The position numbers and the translations under genes are program-made. A stretch of DNA of 64,000 nucleotides, from positions 620,001 through 684,000 of the forward strand of contig CAWBFA010000005.1 in NCBI GenBank assembly GCA_963788055.1, in the 5' to 3' direction. Below, piece by piece: positions 1 through 7,449 of the stretch. The notes under the pieces are model-generated. The model was not told the DNA's origin, did no database searches, and was given only the letters and a program-made list of their open reading frames with translations. The stretch is from JACCTU01 sp963788055. Its GTDB lineage: Bacteria; Actinomycetota; Thermoleophilia; Gaiellales; Gaiellaceae. How positions within the stretch are numbered: the first letter of the stretch is position 1; every line of letters starts with the position of its first letter.

Positions 1-309
1 GAGGAGCGCTCGGCCGACGCCCTGCGACTGCGCGCCACGCGCGACGTAGACGGAGTTCTCGGCGACCCCTCGGTAGACACAACGGCCCGAGACCGGCGTG
101 AGCGCCGCCCAGCCGACGACCTCGTCGTCGCGGCGCGCGACGAGCCGGGGGTCGGCGAGGTGCGCGGCGTCCCACTCGTCCCACGCTGGGAGGTCGGTCT
201 CGAACGTCGCGTTGCGCGACTCGATCCCCTCGGCGTAGATCGCGCTCACCGCCGGCCAGTCACCGGCGGTGAGCGCGTCCACGCGGACTTCGACGACCGT
301 TCGGATCAC
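1..309 (-). CDS. GNAT-family N-acetyltransferase, phosphinothricin-acetyltransferase-like (3' end cut by window edge)
   Basis: The visible 103 codons read as the N-terminal two thirds of a GCN5-related acetyltransferase. Residues near 28-38 (GIESRNATFET) resemble the start of the phosphinothricin/methionine-sulfoximine acetyltransferase subgroup, and the acetyl-CoA pyrophosphate loop is seen as QSQGVGRALL at residues 94-103. Such enzymes acetylate the amino group of glutamate analogues or other small amines in the cytoplasm. The GTG start overlaps the TGA stop of the upstream glutamine synthetase as GTGA, so the two are probably co-transcribed and translationally coupled. Pairing with glutamine synthetase fits this subgroup, because methionine sulfoximine and phosphinothricin inhibit that enzyme, but the substrate is inferred only. 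The C-terminus lies outside the window. Confidence 0.8.
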   Translation of the reverse strand, partial: MIRTVVEVRVDALTAGDWPAVSAIYAEGIESRNATFETDLPAWDEWDAAHLADPRLVARRDDEVVGWAALTPVSGRCVYRGVAENSVYVARGAQSQGVGRALL

Positions 310-1745
310 GCGTCGAAGTAGAGGGAGAACTCGGCCGGGTGCGGGCGCAGGCGCACCGGGTCGACCTCGTTCTCGCGCTTGTAGTCGATCCACGTGCGGA
401 TCAGCCCCTCGCTGAACACGCCGCCCGCCGTCAGAAACTCGTGGTCGCGCTCGAGCGCGTCGAGCGCCTCCGCGAGCGACCCGGGCACCTGCGCGACACC
501 GCGGTCCTCTTCGAAGAGATCCCAGTCGGCTGGCTCACCGGCGTCGAGGCCCTTCGCGATCCCGTCGAGGCCGGCCATCAGCATCGCCGAGAACGCGAGG
601 TACGGGTTCGCCGCGGCGTCCGGGCAGCGGAACTCGATCCGCTTCGCCTTCGGCGAGTCGGAGTACATCGGGATCCGGATGCACGCGGAGCGGTTGCGCT
701 GCGAGTAGACGAGGTTGACCGGAGCCTCGTAGCCGGGCACGAGCCTGCGGTATGAGTTCGTCGTCGGCGCGCAGAACGCGAGCAGCGCAGGCGCGTGTGC
801 CAACAGCCCGCCGATGTACGCGCGTGCGAGCTGCGAGAGCCCCGCGTAGCCGGACTTGTCGGCCATCAGCGGCGTCCCCTCCTTCCAGAGGGACTGGTGC
901 GTGTGCATGCCCGAGCCGTTGTCGCCGAAGATCGGTTTCGGCATGAACGTCACCGTCTTGCCCGCGGCCCGTGCGACGTTCTTGACGACGTACTTGTAGG
1001 TCATGACCTGGTCGGCCATGCGGACGAGCGGCCCGTACTTCAGGTCGATCTCGCACTGGCCGGCCGACGCGACCTCGTGGTGGTGGAACTCGCACTCGAT
1101 CCCGAGCTGCTCGAGGGTGAGCACCATGCGCGTCCGCAGGTCGTGCAGCGTGTCGTGCGGCGCGGGCGGGAAGTAGCCTTCCTTCTCGCGGATCGTGTTG
1201 CCGAGCCCAGGCTTGCCGGAGTTCCAGTAGCCCTCGGCCGAGTCGACCGAGTAGTGCGACGCGTTCGGCCCGAGCTCGTAGGAGACCTCGTCGAAGACGA
1301 AGAACTCGCACTCCGGCCCGATGTACGCGGTGTCCGCGATCCCGGTCGAGCGCAGGTACTCCTCGGCGCGCTTCGCGACGATGCGCGGGTCCCGGTCGTA
1401 GGCCTCGCCCGTCAACGGGTCGCGGATCTCGCAGACGAGCGAGAGCGTCGACGCCTCGGTGAACGGATCGAGGATCGCGCTCGTGGGGTCGGGCACCAGC
1501 AGCATGTCCGACTCGCTGATCCCCTGCCAGCCGCGAATCGAGGAGCCGTCGAAGCCGAGGCCCTCGTCGAAGGCGGACTCGTCGAACGACGTGATCGGCA
1601 GCGTCATGTGCTGCCAGCGGCCGAACAGGTCGCAGAACTTCAGGTCGACCATCTGGGCGAGCGTCTCGGTCGCCCACTCCAGCGCCTCGCGCGCGTCCGG
1701 CTGCGTGCCGTTCGCGAGATAGCGCTTCGTCTCGATCTCCGCCAT
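306..1745 (-). CDS. glnA: Type I glutamine synthetase, beta-like, lacking the adenylylation tyrosine (GlnA1)
   Basis: ATP-dependent ligation of ammonia to glutamate, acting as a cytoplasmic dodecamer. The 479 residues carry the GS beta-grasp motif (LGFDGSSIRGW), the metal-binding region (GPECEFFVF), the ATP loop (MPKPIFGDNGSGMHTHQSLW) and the glutamate-binding segment (NSYRRLVPGYEAP). A roughly 25-residue insertion after FFVF, absent from the second enzyme at 5597, marks the beta subtype. In the adenylylation loop, where NLYDLP is usual, the protein has WDLFEED, so phenylalanine replaces the modified tyrosine and GlnE-type control seems impossible. I chose the ATG at 1745 because GGGAGG lies just upstream; an upstream GTG at 1772 is in frame but lies inside the leader. 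The leader carries a terminator-like hairpin (separate entry). Confidence 0.95.
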   Translation of the reverse strand: MAEIETKRYLANGTQPDAREALEWATETLAQMVDLKFCDLFGRWQHMTLPITSFDESAFDEGLGFDGSSIRGWQGISESDMLLVPDPTSAILDPFTEASTLSLVCEIRDPLTGEAYDRDPRIVAKRAEEYLRSTGIADTAYIGPECEFFVFDEVSYELGPNASHYSVDSAEGYWNSGKPGLGNTIREKEGYFPPAPHDTLHDLRTRMVLTLEQLGIECEFHHHEVASAGQCEIDLKYGPLVRMADQVMTYKYVVKNVARAAGKTVTFMPKPIFGDNGSGMHTHQSLWKEGTPLMADKSGYAGLSQLARAYIGGLLAHAPALLAFCAPTTNSYRRLVPGYEAPVNLVYSQRNRSACIRIPMYSDSPKAKRIEFRCPDAAANPYLAFSAMLMAGLDGIAKGLDAGEPADWDLFEEDRGVAQVPGSLAEALDALERDHEFLTAGGVFSEGLIRTWIDYKRENEVDPVRLRPHPAEFSLYFDA

Positions 1746-1773
1746 TGCCGTCCCTCCCATGTGTCGGACCACG

Positions 1774-1816
1774 AAAAAAGGCCCCAGGACGTGATGTCCT
1801 GAGGCCCCATTGCCTC
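1774..1816 (-). promoter_or_regulatory. Attenuator in the glnA1 leader: hexaloop hairpin overlapping an intrinsic terminator
   Basis: On the minus strand an 11-bp stem (GGCCTCAGGAC with GTCCTGGGGCC, one G-U pair, five-base loop; 1780-1806) is followed by six T (1774-1779), a textbook intrinsic terminator. It lies between the promoter and glnA, with only the divergent cupin gene upstream, so it has no other gene to terminate. A competing hairpin at 1801-1816, GAGGC-AATGGG-GCCTC, shares bases 1801-1806 with the terminator's 5' arm. Its six-base loop has A at position 1 and G at position 4, as described for ANTAR-bound RNA hairpins. A further weaker hairpin (GCCGA/TCGGC) lies just upstream. Control by antitermination is inferred. 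Confidence 0.7.
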
Positions 1817-1850
1817 GGCCGACGCCTTCGGCGGCGGCGACCTGGGCGGC

Positions 1851-1878
1851 ACACTAGCGAAGCGGGCGGACGTGTCAA
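1851..1878 (-). promoter_or_regulatory. Promoter for glnA1
   Basis: On the minus strand TTGACA (plus positions 1873-1878) is followed after 16 bases by TAGTGT (1856-1851), a good -35 and a weak -10. Transcription would start near 1844 and give a leader of about 100 bases containing the attenuator. The -35 overlaps the -10 box (CAAGAT, 1876-1881) of the divergent cupin gene, so the two promoters may compete. Confidence 0.6.
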
Positions 1879-1887
1879 GATCGACCT

Positions 1888-2328
1888 GTGTCGAACATCT
1901 GGTCGGACGAGTGGGAGTCCCTCGGCGAGAGCGAGTGGGAGGCGGGCACGAAGTCGACGCGGCTGCCTCGCGGTGACGTGCTCGGCGCGACCGTCTACGA
2001 GCTCCCGCCGGGAGGCCGGAGCACGTACCACTTCCACCACGGCTCCGAGGAGCTCCTGATCGCGCTCCGCGGCCGACTTACGCTGCGCACGCCCGAAGGC
2101 GAGCGTGAGCTCGAGGAGGGGGAGGTCGTCCACTTTCCGAGCGGCCCCGCGGGTGCGCACGAGCAGCTCAACCGAACCGACGACCCGGTCCGGTATCTCG
2201 TCATGGGCAACCGCGTGAGCCCCGAGGTCGTCGAGTACCCGGACACGCGGCAGATCACCGCGCAGGGCCGCCACGCGTCGCAGACCGGCGAGCGACTGTG
2301 GTTGATCCACGGTCTCGACCCCGACTAG
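1888..2328 (+). CDS. Cupin-domain protein
   Basis: A 146-residue single-domain cupin. Motif 1 is seen as PGGRSTYHFHHGSEELLIALRG around residues 37-58, giving the HxH and glutamate metal ligands; motif 2 is around residues 80-96 with FPSGPAGAHEQLNRT giving the last histidine. Cupins of this size bind a divalent metal and serve as small dioxygenases, isomerases or ligand sensors; the substrate cannot be read here. The GTG start lies six bases after a -10-like CAAGAT and there is no Shine-Dalgarno, so translation is probably leaderless. It diverges from glnA1. A 93-bp dispersed repeat starts six bases after its stop codon. Confidence 0.8.
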   Translation: MSNIWSDEWESLGESEWEAGTKSTRLPRGDVLGATVYELPPGGRSTYHFHHGSEELLIALRGRLTLRTPEGERELEEGEVVHFPSGPAGAHEQLNRTDDPVRYLVMGNRVSPEVVEYPDTRQITAQGRHASQTGERLWLIHGLDPD

Positions 2329-2333
2329 CCAGC

Positions 2334-2426
2334 TGCGCAAGACGCGAATCCGCTTGCGCGGATCCGCGACGCGCCAGCCCTAAAGGCGGCCGCTTCGCGG
2401 CCGCTGCCGCAGCGATTTCACATCAA
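2334..2426. repeat. Dispersed intergenic repeat, copy A (inverted relative to copy B at 22034-22131)
   Basis: The element runs from TGCGCAAG to GATTTCACATCAA and contains two hairpins: GCGAATCCGC with GCGGATCCGC, and GCGGCCGC either side of TTC. Copy B carries the same blocks in the same order on the opposite strand, with near-identity over the second hairpin and the terminal GATTTCACATCAA. Both copies sit directly behind the stop codon of a plus-strand gene. The layout resembles REP/BIME-type elements; no T-run follows, so it is not a classical terminator. The rest of the 2329-2588 gap holds no gene. Confidence 0.85.
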
Positions 2427-2588
2427 GCCTCTAGTCGGGCTAGCGCACAGCCGAAGCGGCTGCTAGCCTCGTTGACCTGATGTTGCTCCGAACGGCCTGA
2501 CCAGCTTCACCGGCGCCACGCGCTCCTCCTGAGAGCGCGGCTCACGCTCGCCACGTCTCGCCCGTTCACGTATGCAAAGGAGCAACAG

Positions 2589-3443
2589 ATGTTGGACACA
2601 GAAGCACTGACCACCACGCCCGACGCGCGCAGCAACGGCGCGGTGACGGCGGTCGAGGTCGTCGACCTCCGCAAGGAGTTCATCCGCCGCAAGCGCCGCG
2701 GGCGGTTCCGACGTGAGCGAAAGAGGGTCGCCGCGCTCGACGGGGTCTCGTTCACGATGCTGAAGGGCGAGACCCTGGCGATCCTGGGCCAGAACGGCTC
2801 CGGGAAGTCGACGCTCGTCCGCCTGCTCTCGACCTTGCTGCTGGACGACGGCGGCCAGGTGACGATCTTCGGGCACGACGTCGCCACCGACCACCGAGCG
2901 GTGCGGCGGCTGGTGAACCGCGTCTCCGTCGAGGCGAGCTTCTTCAAGAAGATGTCGGCGATCGAGAACCTCAGCTACGCGGCCCGCTACTACGGGATGG
3001 CGCCGTCGCAGACGCGCGACCGGATCCCGGAGATCCTCCAGCGGGTGCGGTTCCCGAAGGACCGGCTCACCGACTCGATGGAGAACCTCTCGCGCGGGAC
3101 GCAGCAGAAGGTCGCGCTCGCGCGGGCGCTCCTCACCTCGCCGGTGCTGCTCCTGCTCGACGAGCCGACGACCGGGCTCGACCCGCGCTCGAAGCTCGAG
3201 GTGCAGGAATTCATTCGCGAGATCCGGACGACCCACGACGCGACGGTGCTGCTCTGCACGCACGACCTCGCCGAGGCGGAGACGCTCGCCGAGCGAATCG
3301 GCATCCTCGACAAGGGAAAGCTGATCGCGCTCGCGCCGGCAGACGAGCTGAGGCACCGCTACGACGCGGAGACGCTCGAGGAGGCGTTCTTCAAGGCGAC
3401 CGGCAAGACGATCGAGGACGAAGAGGAAGGAGACGACGAGTGA
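2589..3443 (+). CDS. ABC transporter ATP-binding protein (ABC-2 exporter, DrrA-like)
   Basis: The 284-residue ATPase energises the permease encoded immediately downstream. Walker A is GQNGSGKST near residue 66, the signature is LSRGTQQKVAL (a variant of LSGGQ) near residue 160, and Walker B with the catalytic glutamate is LLLLDEPTTGLD near residue 183, followed by the H-loop in LLCTHDL. An unusual basic stretch (RRKRRGRFRRERKR, about residues 34-47) interrupts the first strand pair; such inserts occur in some polysaccharide or drug exporters. The C-terminus is acidic. The start follows AAAGGAG at good spacing. It overlaps the permease by four bases. The substrate is unknown; the DrrA/Nod-type subgroup exports drugs, lipids or glycans. 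Confidence 0.9.
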   Translation: MLDTEALTTTPDARSNGAVTAVEVVDLRKEFIRRKRRGRFRRERKRVAALDGVSFTMLKGETLAILGQNGSGKSTLVRLLSTLLLDDGGQVTIFGHDVATDHRAVRRLVNRVSVEASFFKKMSAIENLSYAARYYGMAPSQTRDRIPEILQRVRFPKDRLTDSMENLSRGTQQKVALARALLTSPVLLLLDEPTTGLDPRSKLEVQEFIREIRTTHDATVLLCTHDLAEAETLAERIGILDKGKLIALAPADELRHRYDAETLEEAFFKATGKTIEDEEEGDDE

Positions 3444-4273
3444 AGGGCGCAGCCGCAACGATGAGGGCCGAGCTGATCGGCCTCGCCGGCGTCGTCGAGC
3501 GCAACGTCTACCTGACGAAGCGGTACTTCATGTGGGACGTCGCCTTCTTCCTCTGGACCGTCGCGAACACGCTCACGATCGTCTTCATCGCGAAGGGGAT
3601 CGAGGCGACCGGCGGGGAGATCGACGTGAACCGCACGACGACGACCCTGCTGATCGGCGCCGTGATCTGGGCCTACCTCGGGATCATCTTCGAGTTCCTG
3701 ACGGAGACGGTCGCCTGGGAGCGCTGGGAGGGGACGATTGAGTACACGTTCATGGCGCCGCTCTCCCGCGCGATGCATCTCGCGGGGCAGGGCGTGTTCG
3801 CGATCATCTACGGCCTTGCGCGGGCGATCCTCCTGTTCGTGGTCGTCGCGCTCTTCTTCGATCTGAGCCTCCCGAACGCGAACTATCTCGCCGCGCTCAT
3901 CGTCGTCGCGATCGCGTCGATCTCCTTCATCGGGATCGGGATGATGACCTCGGTGATGCCGCTGATCTCGCCGGAGAAGGGCATGCAGCTCGGGTTCATC
4001 GGTCAGGGGATCCTGCTCGTCGTCTCCGGTGTCTACTACCCGGTGGAGGTGCTGCCGCAGTGGATGCAGTGGATCGCGAAGATCTCGCCCGCCACGTACG
4101 CGTTCGAGGGCTCGCGCGACGCGATCATGGACGGAGCCGGAATCGCCGAGATGTGGGACGAGATCTGGCCGCTGCTCATCATCGGGGCCGTCTCGGTCCC
4201 GCTCGGGCTCTGGGTGTTCTCCGTCGGTGAGCGGTACGCCAAGCGGCACGGAAAGCTCAAGCGCTCCGGCTAG
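3440..4273 (+). CDS. ABC-2 type transporter permease
   Basis: A 277-residue inner-membrane protein with about six hydrophobic segments, beginning around residues 30-50 and ending with YYPVEVLPQWMQWIAKISPATYAF, a conserved element before the last membrane helix of ABC-2 permeases. It would form the channel of an exporter with the ATPase whose gene overlaps it by four bases (GTGA). A homodimer is likely because no second permease is present. The following MFS gene starts only about 30 bases downstream, so the three genes form a probable transport operon. Substrate is not evident. Confidence 0.88.
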   Translation: MKGAAATMRAELIGLAGVVERNVYLTKRYFMWDVAFFLWTVANTLTIVFIAKGIEATGGEIDVNRTTTTLLIGAVIWAYLGIIFEFLTETVAWERWEGTIEYTFMAPLSRAMHLAGQGVFAIIYGLARAILLFVVVALFFDLSLPNANYLAALIVVAIASISFIGIGMMTSVMPLISPEKGMQLGFIGQGILLVVSGVYYPVEVLPQWMQWIAKISPATYAFEGSRDAIMDGAGIAEMWDEIWPLLIIGAVSVPLGLWVFSVGERYAKRHGKLKRSG

Positions 4274-4301
4274 AGGGCCGAAGATCCTCGCGCCCTTCCG
4301 G

Positions 4302-5519
4302 GTGCGGGACTTCGCTCTCTACTGGACCGCCCGGACCGTCTCGTTCCTCGGCGACGGCATGATGAGCGTCGCGTTGCCGTGGCAGGTCTACGAGCTCTCC
4401 AACTCGCCGACTGCGATGGGGCTCGTCGGCGGGCTGGAGACGGCAGCGATCCTCGCGTTCGTGCTGCTCGGCGGAGTGGCCTCCGATCGCCTGGAGCGCA
4501 AGAAGGTGATCATCGTCGCCGACGTCGTCCGCGCCGCCGCTGCCGGCGCCGTCGGCGTGCTCGCGATCACGGGCGACCTCGAGCTCTGGCACGTCTGCGT
4601 CATGGCGGCCGTCTTCGGCGTGGGCCAGGCGTTCGCCGGCCCCGCGTTCGGCTCGATCGTCCCGCAGCTCGTGCCCGAGGACCTGCTCGTACAGGCGAAC
4701 TCGGCGCTCTTCACGGTCAACCCGCTCGCGTTCCTCTTCGTCGGGCCGGCGCTCGGCGGGTTCGTGATCGCCGCGGCCGGCACGGGCATCGCGTTTTTGG
4801 TCGATGCCGCCTCGTTTGCCCTCGGGGCGGTCGCGATCGCGCTGATCGCCGCACGCCCGGCCGCGCGGATCCTCGAGGACGGCGATCGGCGCACGATCGT
4901 CCAGGACATCCGCGAGAGCTTCAGCTACGTGCGCCGGCGGGTGTGGCTCTGGGGCACCTTGAGCTGGGAGCTGCTCGTGCTCCCGCTGGCCTGGGGGCCG
5001 TACGTCGTCCTGCTCCCGTTCTTCGTCAAGAACGAGCTCGGCGGCGACGCCGGAGAGCTCGGCCTCGTCTTCTCGGCCGGCGGTGCCAGCTCGGTGCTGA
5101 TGGCGCTCCTGATCTCGCAGCTCGGCATCCCGCGCCGGCACATCGCCTTCATGTTCGCCGCGTTCGGCCTCGGTGCCGTCGATCTGGCGATCTACGCGCT
5201 CACGAACGCCACGTGGCAGGCGATGGTCGTCGCCTTCGTCGCCAGTTGCGGCTGGACCGGTGGGATCGTCACGTGGAACACGCTGCTCCAGCGGGCCGTG
5301 CCGGCTGAGATCCTCGGCCGGGTGCGGAGCCTGGACTGGCTGGCGGCGACCGCGCTCGTGCCGTTCTCCTTCGTGATCGTCGGGCCGCTCGCCGACTGGG
5401 CGGGGGTCAGGCCGGTCATGGTCGGCTGCGGCGTCCTGGGCGCGATCTTCACGGTCGGCGCCTTCCTCCTCCCGGGCATGCGGGACACCGAGGGGAAGGT
5501 CTCCCTGGCGAGCGGGTAG
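4302..5519 (+). CDS. MFS transporter, EntS/MFS_3-like
   Basis: A secondary exporter of about 405 residues with roughly twelve membrane segments. The N-terminus (RDFALYWTARTVSFLGDGMMSVALPW) is typical of the MFS_3 or enterobactin-exporter-like subgroup, which starts with an RDFxxYW motif; the loop between helices 2 and 3 has SDRLERKKV, the standard MFS signature. The start is uncertain: the reading frame stays open into the permease gene, but the only reasonable start near the conserved N-terminus is GTG at 4302, with no good Shine-Dalgarno. It closes the exporter operon that begins at 2589. The glnA2 leader hairpin starts about 25 bases after its stop. Confidence 0.85.
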   Translation: MRDFALYWTARTVSFLGDGMMSVALPWQVYELSNSPTAMGLVGGLETAAILAFVLLGGVASDRLERKKVIIVADVVRAAAAGAVGVLAITGDLELWHVCVMAAVFGVGQAFAGPAFGSIVPQLVPEDLLVQANSALFTVNPLAFLFVGPALGGFVIAAAGTGIAFLVDAASFALGAVAIALIAARPAARILEDGDRRTIVQDIRESFSYVRRRVWLWGTLSWELLVLPLAWGPYVVLLPFFVKNELGGDAGELGLVFSAGGASSVLMALLISQLGIPRRHIAFMFAAFGLGAVDLAIYALTNATWQAMVVAFVASCGWTGGIVTWNTLLQRAVPAEILGRVRSLDWLAATALVPFSFVIVGPLADWAGVRPVMVGCGVLGAIFTVGAFLLPGMRDTEGKVSLASG

Positions 5520-5535
5520 ACTCCGGCGGTCCGGT

Positions 5536-5579
5536 AGGCGACGATGCCTCGGGCGCGACGGTCGCGCCTGGGGCTTTTT
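5536..5579 (+). promoter_or_regulatory. Attenuator-like leader of glnA2: overlapping hairpin and terminator
   Basis: A 13-bp stem (GCCTCGGGCGCGA at 5546-5558 with TCGCGCCTGGGGC at 5562-5574, two G-U pairs, three-base loop) is followed by five T. An alternative hairpin AGGC-GACGAT-GCCT at 5536-5549 uses the terminator's first four bases. Only 17 bases separate the T-run from the glnA2 ATG, too few for a separate promoter, so transcription must pass the hairpin. It could also simply end the MFS operon. The arrangement and the GCCT...CCTGGGGC-T core are shared with the glnA1 leader. Confidence 0.6.
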
Positions 5580-5596
5580 GCGTTTAGGAGGCGAAC

Positions 5597-6961
5597 ATGG
5601 CGCAGGTGGAAACGCAGAACAGGGCGACGTCGAACGAGGACTCCCGCAAGGAGGTCCTCCGGCGCGTCGAGAAGGAGAAGGCGGAGTTCGTGCTGCTCTG
5701 GTTCACGGACCTCGAGGGGCACCTCAAGAGCTTCGCGATCACGCCCGACGAGCTCGAGGCGGCGCTCGACGACGGGATGGGCTTCGACGGCTCGTCGATC
5801 ACCGGGTTCAACGCGATCGAGGAGTCGGACATGGTCGCGATCCCCGACCCCGAGACCTTCCAGATGATGCCGTGGAAGGAAGGCGAGACCCGCGTCGCAC
5901 GGATGATCTGCGACGTCGTCACTCCGGACGGCAAGCCGTACGACGGCGACCCGCGCTACGTCCTGCGCCAGGCGCTCGCGCGGATGGAGTCGATGGGCTT
6001 CGACACCTTCAACGTCGGGCCCGAGCTCGAGTACTTCCTCTTCAAGTCGGATACCGGCACCGAGACGCTCGACGAGGGCGGGTACTTCGCGATGACGACG
6101 ATGGACGCGGCCGGTGAGCTGCGCAACGAGACGATCCGGGCGCTGACCTCGGTCGGGATCCCGGTCGAGTACCACCACCACGAGGTCGGCCCGTCCCAGC
6201 ACGAGATCGACATGCGCTTCTCGCCCGCGCTCGAGATGGCCGACCACACGATCACCTACCGGCTGATCGTCAAGGAGGTCGCGAAGAAGGCGGGCTTCCA
6301 CGCAACCTTCATGCCGAAGCCGATCTTCGGCGAGAACGGCTCGGGGATGCACACCCACCAGTCGCTCTTCAGCGAGGGGCGAAACGCGTTCTTCGACGCC
6401 GACGACGAATGGCATCTGAGCGACGTCGGCAAGGCGTTCATCGCGGGGCAGTTGCGCCACGCGCGCGAGCTCTCGGCCGTCTTCGCGCAGTGGATCAACT
6501 CGTACAAGCGGCTCGTGCCGGGCTACGAGGCGCCGGTCTACGTCGCCTGGTCGCGACGCAACCGCTCCGCGCTGATCCGGATCCCGCTCTACAAGCCGGG
6601 GGCCGAGGAGGCGACGCGTGCCGAGCTTCGGTGCCCGGATCCGGCCTGCAACCCCTACCTCACCTTCGCGGCGCTCCTGCAGGCCGGACTCGAGGGGATC
6701 GAGCAGGGCTACGAGCTGCCCGAGCCGATGGAGACGAACCTGTACCACTTGACCGCCGAGCAGCGGCGTGAACGCGGGATCGTCTCCCTGCCGGAGACCC
6801 TCGGCGAGGCGATCGACGAGATGGCCCAGTCCGAGCTGATGCGAAAGGCGCTCGGCCCGCACATCTTCGACCGCTACGTCGAGCTGAAGCGCAAGGAGTG
6901 GGACGAGTACCGCGTCCAGCTCACCGAGTGGGAGATGAAGAAGTACCTCGCCGTCCTCTAG
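5597..6961 (+). CDS. glnA: Type I glutamine synthetase, alpha-like (GlnA2)
   Basis: A 454-residue paralogue of the enzyme at 306-1745. It has MGFDGSSITGF, GPELEYFLF, the ATP loop MPKPIFGENGSGMHTHQSL and NSYKRLVPGYEAP, with the catalytic arginine region RNRSALIRIP. It lacks the 25-residue insertion of beta enzymes, so it belongs to the alpha group typical of Firmicutes and of second actinobacterial enzymes; these are usually regulated by feedback or at transcription, not by adenylylation. A tyrosine is present in NLYHLT at the equivalent loop, but the surrounding motif is not the adenylylated NLYDLP. Start: ATG at 5597 after TAGGAGG. Transcription enters through the hairpin leader described above. 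Some alpha-type paralogues act on other amines, so strict glutamine synthesis is likely but not proven. Confidence 0.93.
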   Translation: MAQVETQNRATSNEDSRKEVLRRVEKEKAEFVLLWFTDLEGHLKSFAITPDELEAALDDGMGFDGSSITGFNAIEESDMVAIPDPETFQMMPWKEGETRVARMICDVVTPDGKPYDGDPRYVLRQALARMESMGFDTFNVGPELEYFLFKSDTGTETLDEGGYFAMTTMDAAGELRNETIRALTSVGIPVEYHHHEVGPSQHEIDMRFSPALEMADHTITYRLIVKEVAKKAGFHATFMPKPIFGENGSGMHTHQSLFSEGRNAFFDADDEWHLSDVGKAFIAGQLRHARELSAVFAQWINSYKRLVPGYEAPVYVAWSRRNRSALIRIPLYKPGAEEATRAELRCPDPACNPYLTFAALLQAGLEGIEQGYELPEPMETNLYHLTAEQRRERGIVSLPETLGEAIDEMAQSELMRKALGPHIFDRYVELKRKEWDEYRVQLTEWEMKKYLAVL

Positions 6962-7108
6962 GCGCAGCGCCCGAATTAAGAGATGATCACGTTTCCGGTC
7001 TGCACGCTCTGCGGCGAACAGGCCGGCAACTGACGGCCGATCGCGGGGCGCGCCAATGGTCGCCCCGTGGTCGTTCCGGGGTCGGCCGAGCTTGAGCTCT
7101 GCCGCGGA

Positions 7109-7127
7109 GGGCGGGCTCTGCCCGCCC
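7109..7127. terminator. Strong GC hairpin downstream of glnA2
   Basis: GGGCGGGC and GCCCGCCC form an 8-bp stem with a three-base loop. No T-run follows. With the second hairpin at 7169 it lies in the 233-base gap between the convergent glnA2 and PRC-barrel genes and probably helps end or stabilise the glnA2 transcript. Confidence 0.45.
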
Positions 7128-7168
7128 GTCGAGTCACGGCGGCGAAAGGAACGCCGGGTAGCCGTTCA

Positions 7169-7195
7169 AGCCGAAAGTCCGAAGGACTTTCGGCT
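7169..7195. terminator. Perfect 12-bp hairpin between convergent glnA2 and PRC-barrel genes
   Basis: AGCCGAAAGTCC and GGACTTTCGGCT pair without mismatch around a GAA loop. The stem abuts the TAA stop of the minus-strand PRC gene, so it serves as its 3' end, and it can also end glnA2 transcripts. The T-rich tail is weak on both strands. Confidence 0.55.
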
Positions 7196-7449
7196 TACAA
7201 GAAGCTCTGGACGTTCTCGCGCGGGACGCGGAGGCCGATCACGCCGCTGGTGGCGTCGATCTGCTCGATTGCGTCTGCGGGAACGAGGTGGCGCCGGCGC
7301 CCGAAGAAGCCTTTACGGACAGAGATCGCGTCCGGCTCGTCGGGGCGGGTGCCGTACATGGGCGACTCGACCTTGCCGAGAACCCGTCCGCGGGAGTCGG
7401 CGACGATGTACCCCATCGTCCGGCGGAGGTCGTAGGCGAGGGCGCTCAT
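7195..7449 (-). CDS. PRC-barrel domain protein
   Basis: A compact 84-residue protein whose fold is suggested by GYIVADSRGRVLGKVES at residues 13-29 and by LVPADAIEQIDATSGVIGLRV near the C-terminus, the two strand-rich blocks of the PRC-barrel seen in the ribosome-maturation factor RimM and the photosynthetic reaction centre H subunit. Stand-alone versions are common in actinobacteria and have no settled role. The ATG follows TAGGTT by seven bases without a Shine-Dalgarno, so the mRNA is probably leaderless. The 219-base region upstream (7450-7668) shows no gene or RNA that I recognise. Confidence 0.75.
   Translation of the reverse strand: MSALAYDLRRTMGYIVADSRGRVLGKVESPMYGTRPDEPDAISVRKGFFGRRRHLVPADAIEQIDATSGVIGLRVPRENVQSFL

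Noticed and set aside
2463..2588. TTGACC near 2472 as a promoter -35 for the ABC exporter
   Set aside because: No -10 box lies at the right distance; TATGCA near 2573 has no matching -35.
5517..5522. TAGACT as a -10 box for glnA2
   Set aside because: No acceptable -35 lies 16-18 bases upstream, and the box overlaps the MFS stop. It remains possible but unsupported.
6983..7033. A 16-codon frame after glnA2 (MITFPVCTLCGEQAGN) with a CxxC pair
   Set aside because: No Shine-Dalgarno or leaderless box fits, and such a short peptide cannot be supported without conservation data.
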